The notes beneath the pieces are model-generated. The model ran no database searches and was not told where the DNA came from. It saw nothing but the letters and a program-made list of their open reading frames with translations. The position numbers were made by a program, and so were the translations under genes. A stretch of 64,000 nt of DNA from contig MU859065.1 in the NCBI GenBank assembly GCA_033297205.1, positions 186,001 to 250,000 on the forward strand. The letters run 5' to 3'. Below are positions 55,914 to 64,000 of the stretch, in pieces. Source of the DNA: Pseudoneurospora amorphoporcata. Taxonomy: Eukaryota; Ascomycota; Sordariomycetes; Sordariales; Sordariaceae. Positions within the stretch are counted from its first letter, which is position 1. Each line of letters begins with the position of its first letter.

Positions 55914-56447
55914 CTACTCCTTGAGTAGGAACTCTTCGATATCCTTATCCTCCTCTTCCTCCTTGCTCTCCCGCAGTCTGTCCTCCTCAGCCTCAATGAG
56001 CTTCTTGATGACCAGGCGCTGCCTCCTGCGGGCCTTCTTGCCCCAGTCGGCCGCCGAAGACTCTCCGTTTTGCGCATCGTCATCTTCCGAGTCGCTGTCC
56101 TCACCAGGAAGACGGACCATGGCCTTTTGTCCGCGCAGCTCGTTGGGGGAGATGGTGCCCCTGATGGCTTCGGCGGACTCGTCTTCGTGCTGCTTCATCT
56201 GCGCCTTTCCGCCGAGCTTGATGATGTACGGGCGCAACAGGGCATCTGTGATGGCGCATTGTTAGCTGATGTTTTCCTCTTGCAATGTGATTGCGCATTG
56301 CGCTCCTTGAAAATGAGGCTACTCACAAGCTCCGACAATGATGATCAGGCGAATCCACTTCTCCGCGGTCATGTTGGCAAAGGTGCCCTTGACATTATTG
56401 GAAATACGATCACCCAGGATCGTTACGACATGAACAACTCCGTCCAT
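55914..56447 (-). CDS. PGA2: Pga2-like ER/secretory membrane protein
   Basis: 150 residues from two exons, 56447-56327 and 56245-55914; intron 56326-56246 (GTGAGT...CACAG). Pga2 is a small ER membrane protein required for maturation of Gas1 and alkaline phosphatase in yeast. The family pattern is an N-terminal FANMTAEKWIRLIIIVGAYALLRPYIIKLGGKAQMKQHE stretch (here split by the intron), giving one transmembrane helix followed by a conserved basic segment. The C-terminal half is acidic then a Lys/Arg/Glu coiled coil ending EEFLLKE. The start at 56447 gives MDGVVHVVTILGDR; an ATG 38 codons upstream is in frame but its residues look like leader. It is divergent from the MHF1 gene. Confidence 0.85.
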
Positions 56448-57147
56448 CTTGATCGCTTTTTGTTCGAGCGGGGTTTGGTTGGTAACGTGGTGGTGTTTCT
56501 TTAGGCTTCTTTGCGCAAAGGGCGGTGGAGAGAGATGTATGCTTTGGTGTACTTGCGACAACTCTGGTAGATAGAGGTCAAGTCTTTGGTAGAAACGGCA
56601 GAAGGAAAGCTTTCGCCAACTGAACTGATTAAGTACGAAGAAAAAGAAGTATAGTTGGAAGATGGTATTACAGAAAAGGATCCCGAGGTTGCCGGAGTTG
56701 GAAGAGAGAAAAAGATATGAAGAAGAAGAGTTCTAGAGTTCCTGTTCTGAAAAGGAGAAGGGTAGAAAAAAGTGTTGAACTGGCACGGCACTGGCACTTG
56801 CGACCTTGCGGCGGGCTAGCTAGTGAGTGCTCCATAAATCCATCTGCGCGAGAAACGTCCCCGCCACTCGGGACGCCGACGGCACGGGCATCGTACTACG
56901 TACAGGTTACATCAACTTTGGCGGACTCCACCAGCGCCGAAGGTCAACCCCCAATGCCCCACCTAGCGTGTCCCTTGGCAGGCACTCGGTAGGTACTAGC
57001 CGCATTACATAATCCACTTTACGGCAAGTGCGAGCCGCAGGGATACCCCACTACGGACGCGCTCGACGCGTCCCCCCCAACCGAACATCATTCCACGAGG
57101 GGTGCATTTTGTGGGAGTGTGCAAGGTAGTCACTTACATAATCCAAA
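56448..57147. other. Divergent promoter region, PGA2 / MHF1
   Basis: 700 bases between two start codons. Short ORFs only. No specific element claimed. Confidence 0.6.
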
Positions 57148-57606
57148 ATGGCCGACGCCTCGGGTGAAGATGTCCAGGAGGTAGGTTTCTTATTTTCTAC
57201 CCGTGGGTTTCAGTTAAGAAAAAGTACTGATCAATGACAGCGTCTCAAATCAGCCCTATGGTTCGCCATAGGCAAGATGGTCGACGATGAGTCGCTCCGT
57301 CGCAACATGAATGCCACTCCTCAATTCATCGGAGCTCTTACCGAACTTGTGTGGACTCAGATAGGTAAGTACCCCCTTAAAAATTCAATCGCTGCTTGTA
57401 TTATGTCTGACTTTTGGGTGACAGAAAATGTGGCCATCGATTTAGAAACATTTAGCCACCACGCCGGGCGTACCACTGTCACCACAGACGACGTGCTTCT
57501 GCTTGCTAGGCGGAACAGTGACCTTCAATTTGTGATCAAGGATTGTGTGGACAAGCTCAAGGCTGCTAAGGTCAGGGAGAAAACAAGGGCCGGGAAAAAG
57601 AAATAG
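57148..57606 (+). CDS. MHF1: Centromere protein S / MHF1 histone-fold protein
   Basis: 112 residues from three exons: 57148-57180, 57241-57364, 57425-57606, with GTAGGT and GTAAGT donors and ACAG acceptors. The spliced protein starts MADASGEDVQERLKSALWFAIGKMVDDE and continues with the histone fold: ATPQFIGALTELVWTQI, then ENVAIDLETFSHHAGRTTVTTDDVLLLARRN and LQFVIKDCV. The C-terminal tail is Lys/Arg-rich. This is the CENP-S/Mhf1 family, which pairs with CENP-X/Mhf2, binds DNA, and works both at the kinetochore and with FANCM-type helicases in repair. Length equals the family. Convergent with UTP13. Confidence 0.93.
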
Positions 57607-58001
57607 CAAAGAGGCTATCGTTGCAGAGAAGCATCAGATTTCGGACTGGGCGAGGAAGAAGTCTTCGGATTTTCCGTGACTGCTCGAGGCAGGGTGAGTA
57701 TTCATCACAAGGATGTGGCAACGAGGAGGGTTACTGGAGCAAAGGGCCAACATGGAACTTGGCTAACACTACACACGCAACATTGATACCCTGGGCGAGC
57801 GAAAAGAGGTAGTATGGGATAGGGTTCTTGGGAAAAGAACAAAACATTGGCCACAAGGCAATAAGCAGACTGGACGCCATCACCCGGTTTATACGTGTAT
57901 GTGTTTCAAACTTTGGTATCACTTTATTTCATCCCTTATAAAAAAAAGCTCTACTGCTCCCAACCGTTCTTTATGCTTTCAAACCTTCAAAACAAGAAAA
58001 T
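57607..58001. other. Convergent intergenic region, MHF1 / UTP13
   Basis: About 395 bases containing both 3' ends. No gene seen. Confidence 0.6.
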
Positions 58002-60767
58002 CTACGCATCAGCCATAACCAAATCCCCATCCTTCTCCTCAATCGCCGATGGCGCCAAGCTTTCCATCTCCTGCAGAGTATATTCAACAAGATAACTCTC
58101 ATCTACCAGCTCTTCCGTGCGCTTATAGTGCCTCTCGGTATACACCCTCAACACGTTGAGGACCTCCTTCAGACTCTTCTGTCCCCGCGCACCCTTGACC
58201 GACAGGTTAGAGAACTTGCCGGCAGGGTAGAGTCTGACAAGCGCCCAGAGGATGCGCTGCGCCACGGGCGCCGTGCGCGCGTTGGTGTTCCAGTCGCGCA
58301 ACCTCAGGAGGAGAAGGAAGATCTGCTCGTCCGAGAGGTTACCGAGGACCTGATCGACGGCCTTGATACCGGAGAGAGAGCCCTCTTCGGGGGTGTTGGT
58401 GGTCACCACGTTGGTGAAGATACCCAGCAGACGACCAGGGTGGTTGAGCTGCAGCGCCAGGATGATGGCGTCACGGTAGGCGCCGGCGTGGATGTAGTTC
58501 TCGAGTTGCTGCTCCTGCTCGACGAGCTTGAGGGCGGCAGAGGAGGCGGCGGCATGGGTCTCAGCCGTGGTGTCCTTCCAGAAGGTTACACGGGAGTCAG
58601 AACCACCAGACACAAGCATGTTGGTCTTGGGGTGCACGGTGAGCGTCCAGAGACGGTCTTCGTGGTTGTCGAGCGTGCACTCGGTTTCGCCCAGGTTGGC
58701 ATCCCAGACCTTGACGAGGGAGTCGGCACCCGCAGAGGCGAACTGAATGCGCTGCTTGGCCTTGGAGGCGGCAGCAGCAGCCTCGTCTTCGCCGTCAGCC
58801 GCCTTGGGAAGGCGTAGCCAGACAACCTTGAGGACGTTGTGGGAGTGTCCCTCAAAGGTGCGCAGGCAGGTGTAGTCGGAGAGGTTCCAGAGCTTGATGG
58901 TCTTGTCACCCGAACCGGTCAAGATCACACCCTTGCCGGAAACGGCGGTGCCAGTCTCGCCTTGGATGGCAGGCATGCCCAGAGGCGCGAACCGGACAGT
59001 CCAGACACCCCTGCGGTGGCCCTTGAGGATACCCACGACTTCTAGGGTCGCGGAATCCCAGATCTTGACCGTCTTGTCTTGTGATGCCGAGGCAAAGCGC
59101 TTGCCATCGGGGCTGATGTCGAGAGCGTTGATATCCTTCTCGTGGGCTAGGCGACGGAGACTGGTTGAGACAGCTCCCTTTTGTGATGTTCGGGGAATGT
59201 CACGTTTCTGAACGAACCGATCCTGGGAACCGGAGATGAGGAACGCGGGTGGGTGATCGAGAGGGTTCTTGAACGCATCCGAGTTCTCGGGGGGTACGGT
59301 CTTGGGGAGTGCGACAGCGCCAACGGACTCGATGTGACCGGTGAAGACTGCATAGCACTCGAACGAGTTGTTGGCCGGGTCGACCCTCCAGAGACGAGCT
59401 GTGTTATCCTTCGCACCACTAGCAACCCAATGAGCAGACCAGTCAACGTCGAGAGACATGACAATATCCTCGTGTCCCTTCAGCAGAGCTACGTCATGAC
59501 CAAAGTATGCCGCACCCTCCTCCTCTTCACCCAGCTGGGGCTGCTTATCCGCCACAGAGACAAGTCTGATATCTTCGGAGTTGGTCGCAAGAGCCATAAG
59601 GGACTGGTCGGGCAAAAGGTAAACAAGGTCGAGAATTTCGTCGTGTGTTCCCGAGATGCGCCTGAAGGGGTCCAGGGGCTTCGTCGACTTTTTCGCGGCA
59701 TCGGCGACCGAAGGTGTGCGGTAAAGGGCGATAGTAAAGTCGGACTGGGCGCAAACGACGAGGTTCTTGTGGGGGAGAGCAAAAGCTGATACTATCGACT
59801 CGGCTTCCGACTTGGCGTCTTGCTTTGCTGTGATCTCTTGGTGTGTGGTTGTATCCCATAGCCTGAGAAGGCCACTCGTGCCAGCCGAATACATCAAGCT
59901 TCCGTTGTTAAGGAAGCCGACGGCTTCGACGCCCTCGTGGCGCAACATGGGTGTTCCCCTCCAAGCTCCCTCCTTCCATAGCCATACTGTCATCGTCTTA
60001 TCTCTGCTGCCGCTGAGAAGGGCATGTAGTTCTGGCGAGTAGTCAAGGGTCTGTACGTTGGACTCGTGCGCTTCTCTCCTCGAATTCGGGTCGGCGTAGA
60101 CGGGGTAGGTCTTGCGTTTGCTGAGGTCGAATACGCGGATCTTGCCGTCCTGTGTGCCGTAGGCAAGACGGAACTTGGAAGCGACGCTGTCATCCTGAGC
60201 TTGGTCCTCATCCGCTGTGCTCTTTCGCCTGTTCTTCTTGTTCTTGTTGCTGGCTTGATCCTCGAGAGCGGCGATCTCGAAGAAGTGGAGGGCAGAAATA
60301 AGAACACTCGGGCCGCTAACGGTGTGGGTAACGTATCCTCCGACAATATCCCAGATCTTGATGGCGCCGTCGGCAGCACCAGTGGCGAGGAGAGTGCTGG
60401 TTCGGTCGACGGCGAGAACAACGACGGGGGTGGCGTGGGGCTTCGTGGTGCGTACAAGGGTCGCTTCGATGGAATCGTAATCTGGTGAAACCTTCAGGGA
60501 GTATATGCGCATAGTAAGAGAGCGAGAGCAGACGATCAGGTGGGAGGCCGAAGGGGTGATGGTGAGGGTCGAGATGGGCTCTCCATCGCCCTCGATCTCG
60601 GCGAGCTGCTTGCCGGTGTTGAGCTCTGTGACGACGGCCTGCTCGCCGAAGGTGGTCGCGAGGATCCTAGCGCCATTGTCGAGGGCAACGGAACCTCCTG
60701 TGAAGATGGGCTGGATGACATTGTTGACCTCAAAGGTCGTCTTGGTGGTGGTTTGCCTGTACGCCAT
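58002..60767 (-). CDS. UTP13: U3 snoRNP / SSU processome WD40 protein Utp13
   Basis: Single exon, about 921 residues from the start at 60767 (MAYRQTTTKTTFEV). Utp13 is a subunit of the UTPB/U3 complex in the small-subunit processome, acting in the nucleolus on 18S pre-rRNA. It has two WD40 propellers with clear repeats: LLATGAADGAIKIWD, ALLSGSRDKTMTVW, DWSAHWVASGAKDNTARLW, FASASQDKTVKIWDSATL, ILTGSGDKTIKLWNLSDY and NMLVSGGSDSRVTFW. The Utp13 C-terminal helical domain spans about residues 755-905 (YIHAGAYRDAIILALQL, LLLLRLRDWNTN, VLRVYTERHYKR). An in-frame ATG 41 codons upstream would add a leader with no family character. A KKNRRKSTADEDQ insertion interrupts one propeller blade. Confidence 0.93.
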   Translation of the reverse strand: MAYRQTTTKTTFEVNNVIQPIFTGGSVALDNGARILATTFGEQAVVTELNTGKQLAEIEGDGEPISTLTITPSASHLIVCSRSLTMRIYSLKVSPDYDSIEATLVRTTKPHATPVVVLAVDRTSTLLATGAADGAIKIWDIVGGYVTHTVSGPSVLISALHFFEIAALEDQASNKNKKNRRKSTADEDQAQDDSVASKFRLAYGTQDGKIRVFDLSKRKTYPVYADPNSRREAHESNVQTLDYSPELHALLSGSRDKTMTVWLWKEGAWRGTPMLRHEGVEAVGFLNNGSLMYSAGTSGLLRLWDTTTHQEITAKQDAKSEAESIVSAFALPHKNLVVCAQSDFTIALYRTPSVADAAKKSTKPLDPFRRISGTHDEILDLVYLLPDQSLMALATNSEDIRLVSVADKQPQLGEEEEGAAYFGHDVALLKGHEDIVMSLDVDWSAHWVASGAKDNTARLWRVDPANNSFECYAVFTGHIESVGAVALPKTVPPENSDAFKNPLDHPPAFLISGSQDRFVQKRDIPRTSQKGAVSTSLRRLAHEKDINALDISPDGKRFASASQDKTVKIWDSATLEVVGILKGHRRGVWTVRFAPLGMPAIQGETGTAVSGKGVILTGSGDKTIKLWNLSDYTCLRTFEGHSHNVLKVVWLRLPKAADGEDEAAAAASKAKQRIQFASAGADSLVKVWDANLGETECTLDNHEDRLWTLTVHPKTNMLVSGGSDSRVTFWKDTTAETHAAASSAALKLVEQEQQLENYIHAGAYRDAIILALQLNHPGRLLGIFTNVVTTNTPEEGSLSGIKAVDQVLGNLSDEQIFLLLLRLRDWNTNARTAPVAQRILWALVRLYPAGKFSNLSVKGARGQKSLKEVLNVLRVYTERHYKRTEELVDESYLVEYTLQEMESLAPSAIEEKDGDLVMADA

Positions 60768-61233
60768 TATGAAGGAGTGTCTGGCTGTACAAGTGGATTG
60801 AGTCCAACAGAGGCAAGAGGGGTTGCGATTGCGCGCCGCCGCCTTTGGAATTCTGCTGTAGAAGGTACACTGCAAAGTCCCCAATCCCAAAAACTTTTCG
60901 CAAAGCCGATTGATGCCTGCCGCACCGGGGCGCAGATAAGGCCAAGAAATAAGGTTATCTTAGCGCAATGCAGCTACGGCCCCTGCAAACAGTGACGAAC
61001 CACGCCGAAGCGCTGGAGCAACGGGACATGGCACTAACCCCTCCCTCGGCTTTCTGAGTGTGCTCCCCAAGCTCCCCATACCTAATCTTCACTCAACACA
61101 GTCTCGGGCAGTGACACGAGGATGGCCAGCAACTGGTCAGACTTTACCGTGTAATGCACACTTAAGCATCTTGGCAAATGCCGGATAGCAATCTACAAAC
61201 AAACATCCCCTGAAGCCAGTTAACCCTTTCACT
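60768..61233. other. Divergent promoter region, UTP13 / unknown membrane protein
   Basis: About 465 bases between two start codons. No additional gene. Confidence 0.6.
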
Positions 61234-63141
61234 ATGCGGCTGGGCCCACTGACATCACAGGCCCTTGTAAGTCATCCATCCGTCTGTCATGAGATGCAAG
61301 ACTTCCGGAATACACCATGTACATGTATCTGGCCCCGAGTCTAACACCAATCACAGGGCCGCTCTCCCTACGATGAGGTGGTTGAGGGCACTGGCGAGCC
61401 TCAGCCTGGGGCACCAGAGCAGTTATATGATGACCGAGGACGACCAGTGAATCCGGAGACACGCCGTATCAACAGAGACATCATCCGCTCTCACAACGAA
61501 GTTATGTTGGTCATCGGCGTTGCCGAACCGGACAGTGGCATCAATGAGGCCCAAGCTCTATATGAAGCGGCTACCAAGCACCAGTACTACGAAGACGGAA
61601 TCGGGAGGAAACTGTTCCTCACTGGTGAGGTGTTGGTCACCGTCGGTGTCTGGGGAGTCAACGGCTTGAGGCAGCGCATTTTGCTGTACAGGGACTACGC
61701 CCACGTTCCCTTCTCTCGCCTGTTCGGCTTTCACAGAAGTCAGCAGTCATGGGGGGAGTATATCTGGGCTGGGCTGCCATCGTATGTCCTGAGCGACAGT
61801 TTCGCTGGCTTCGACATGCCGGAATACCCCTGGGTCAAATACGTGTTCGGATGGGTCAACTTGCACCTAGAGATCTTTGTCTTCATGCAACGAACCGGCC
61901 TAGTCAACACTTCGAGATGGGTTCCTACCCTTGGTTTTTTCATTCCGGGCTGCAATGACTCCCCAATCTTCCTACCAAAGCTCCCATCCTCGTTTACCAC
62001 TCGAATCATCATCAGCTGGCTCGGCGCCCTTGTCGCTGGTGTCGCTCCTTTTGCCGGCTACTGGTTCTTCTCAAAGACATACGCCCGGCTCGTCTGGTCT
62101 CTCAGGCGGAAGATCCAAAGACGTTTACCCAAACCTATCAACTTCAGCAGGAGGAGGACCCTGAAGGAGGTAGTACCCTATCTACAACCACCCAGTGGAA
62201 CATACATTCCATCTACACCCACACCAGAAGAGCAGCAAGCCCAACAGCGGCAGCGGCAAGAAACCCAGCCACGCACGCCAACCCCAACACAACAACGGCA
62301 ACAACAAGCCCCAAGCGCGAACGCAATTGATGCAGGCTGGGAAATGGTCCACGCCCCCTCCGACGCCATCCCAACCAACGACGCGCTTCCCACCGGTCCT
62401 CCACCCGACGGCACTCTCCGCCGCCAAAGCACCATCTCCGTCAGCGGTGCCGCCGGCCTCACCACACCCGGCGGTCCCAGCAGCTCCTCCTCCAGCCAAA
62501 GCCAAACCCAATCTCAACCTTCCCCGGCAGCAACAGCCGACGAAGCCCCCTTCCTCAGCGACGACGACGAAGAAACCGAGCACGTCAACCCGACCCTCAT
62601 CACCTTCGACGTCGACACGTCCGACTCCACCACCAGCGACTCTGCGCCCATTCCCCCCGGAGCAGCCGTCTGGGCCGCCGAGTTGAGGCCTAACGTGCCT
62701 GATAATTCTGCTGGCTCGAACCGTAACTCTCAACAAGCAGCAGCTGCTACCAGCAGTACTCTGGGGCTGGACGCCCCCCTCTACAGAGACAACGGTCTCA
62801 CCCGTCTACCACACGTCCTGGCCGCCGGCGCATTGGGACTATGTGCCGCGAGGGCGATGATGACGCCCTTTGAGAGCCTGGCGCTTCTGGGGCTGGCGAG
62901 ACCGTATGTTACTAGGCAGATGGGGTTTGAGGGGGCGGTGTTGGACGTGGCTTTCCATGGAATGGGTTTTATGGATGCGTTTTCGCTGGAAAGGATGTTC
63001 AATGCGGTGGGGCTGGAGATGGTGCATTTGGTGCTACAGTGCGATTTGTGGGCGGGCATGATGTGCGTGGCGGATTGGTTTCGTATGAGTGATGAGGAGT
63101 GGTGTGAGGCGGAGGGGGTTAAGAGGAGGAGTTTGGAATGA
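61234..63141 (+). CDS. Conserved-looking fungal membrane protein of unknown function
   Basis: About 605 residues from two exons: 61234-61266 (11 codons) and 61357-63141. Intron 61267-61356 has GTAAGT, CTAAC and ACAG. The joined start is MRLGPLTSQALGRSPYDEVV. Landmarks are INRDIIRSHNEVMLVIGVAE, hydrophobic FLTGEVLVTVGVWGVNGL, LHLEIFVFMQRTGLV, a strong membrane segment ISWLGALVAGVAPFAGYWFF, a basic loop RRKIQRRLPKPINF, then about 200 residues rich in Pro/Gln/Ser/Thr and acids, and an ordered C-terminal part with HVLAAGALGLCAARAMM and VGLEMVHLVLQCDLWAGM. I do not recognise a family. A low-complexity insert between two conserved-looking ends suggests an organelle or ER membrane protein; that is inference. 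Confidence 0.75.
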
Positions 63142-64000
63142 GGATGGAAGGGGTTGACGAGGATGGGGTGAAAGGGGGTGAAGAGGGTAAAAAGATAAGG
63201 GAAAAGAAAGCGAAGGAAAGGTGAGGAGAGACAGGCGAAGAAAGAAGTAAGAGAAAAGCGAAGAGAAAAGCGAAGAGAGAAGTGAAGAGAGAAGTGAAGC
63301 AAGAGGTAAGAATAGGTGATAAATAGGTAATAAAGACCTAAAGTAAGAGAAGAAAAGAACTTAAAGGAAACGTAAAGAGAAGGTACAGCATGTGAAGAGT
63401 AGGTAAAAGGGAATGTAAAGAGCAAAACGAAGAGACAGACAAGCAGAGCTTCAGGTGGCGGATATGCTACATATTATTCTACGTGTGAATATTCTAATCC
63501 GGACATATTTTAGATATGCAAGAACTAATTTACATGCTGAGCAGGCCACCTCGTCCCATCTCAACACGGAGGGGTCATGTCGTGGAGCATAACATAATGC
63601 GCCACATTCAGACAAAAGTGTCCTGGGTATCACCAGCCACGTCATGGCGGGGCTTTTGATCCTGCATTCAGGGGCAGTGTTATTCATGCACGTGTTACCT
63701 ATTTCTAGGGGCGGTTTTGGGTCCTATACTAACTCCTGGTGGCCTGGACCCCTGAACAACGGGCCGCTTAAACACAACCTGGAACCGCATGGCAATCCAC
63801 CAACACCATTGGCAAAGTCATCAACAAGTCCAAAGTTCCAACTTCCGCTCGCTCGTAAAACAGCCAACTTAATATGATCACCGACTCGGATTTTCCTTGA
63901 CCTCTATTTATTTTATCCTTCTCTCCCCTCCCCCTCCCCCTTATTCTTTTTTCTCGATCACAGTTCCCATCTGAACTTGCCTACCTAATTGACCATGGAC
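63142..64000. other. 3' region with polypurine tract; edge of next gene
   Basis: Starts with a strongly purine-rich plus strand (see repeat at 63251-63299), then ordinary sequence without a supportable ORF. C/T-rich leader-like sequence (63893-63960) precedes ATGGAC at 63995, which may begin a gene cut by the window edge, but six bases cannot support it. Confidence 0.5.
63251..63299 (+). repeat. 12-nt purine tandem repeat (GAAGAGAAAAGC / GAAGAGAGAAGT), about 4 copies
   Basis: Two variants of one 12-mer repeated in tandem, inside a polypurine tract of about 250 bases on the plus strand downstream of the membrane-protein gene. Confidence 0.85.

Noticed and set aside
1..64000. Dispersed 5S rRNA genes, transposons, CRISPR arrays, secondary-metabolite core enzymes
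   Set aside because: I scanned by eye for the 5S core, transposase/reverse-transcriptase motifs, regular spacer arrays and PKS/NRPS motifs and saw none.

Overview
The window looks like nuclear DNA of a filamentous ascomycete, very close to Neurospora (Sordariales). Introns are short (about 50-130 nt) with GTRNGT donors, CTAAC/CTGAC branch sites and YAG ends, coding exons are GC-rich, and CT tracts and homopolymers are common outside genes. The gene content (eisosome protein, GAR-domain protein, a CTF1/FarA-type regulator beside a GH3 beta-glucosidase) fits Neurospora. I ran no search; family names come from reading the proteins.

Left part (1-24.9 kb): the 3' part of a GtaA-type glutaminase with a poly-serine microsatellite; eisosome protein 1; a tandem pair of intron-containing tRNA-Glu(CTC)-like genes and a tRNA-like structured locus; a secreted peroxidase with two WSC domains; a GAR-domain cytoskeletal protein (minus); and a Zn2Cys6 regulator of the CTF1/FAR family (minus) with ten perfect PQG repeats.

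Middle (24.9-43 kb): an 8.4 kb stretch with no supportable gene, then a secreted GH3 beta-glucosidase (minus) and a secreted class-3 lipase (plus), divergent over 3.7 kb. The beta-glucosidase gene seems to contain two introns separated by a single nucleotide. Mitochondrial bL34m follows.

Right part (43-64 kb): dense housekeeping genes. They are the CAAX protease Ste24, a 94-residue membrane protein found only by joining four exons, ribosomal protein eL38, an ABM-like protein, mevalonate kinase, farnesyl/geranylgeranyltransferase alpha, Mtr2-like NTF2 protein, Pga2, CENP-S/Mhf1, Utp13, and an unknown membrane protein. Mevalonate kinase, the prenyltransferase alpha subunit and Ste24 act in succession on one route (isoprenoid supply, CAAX prenylation, CAAX processing) and lie within 11 kb.

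Coordinates of spliced genes run from start codon to stop codon; exon coordinates are in each entry and were derived by hand from reading-frame continuity and splice signals. I found no CRISPR array, intact transposon, 5S rRNA gene or secondary-metabolite core enzyme.
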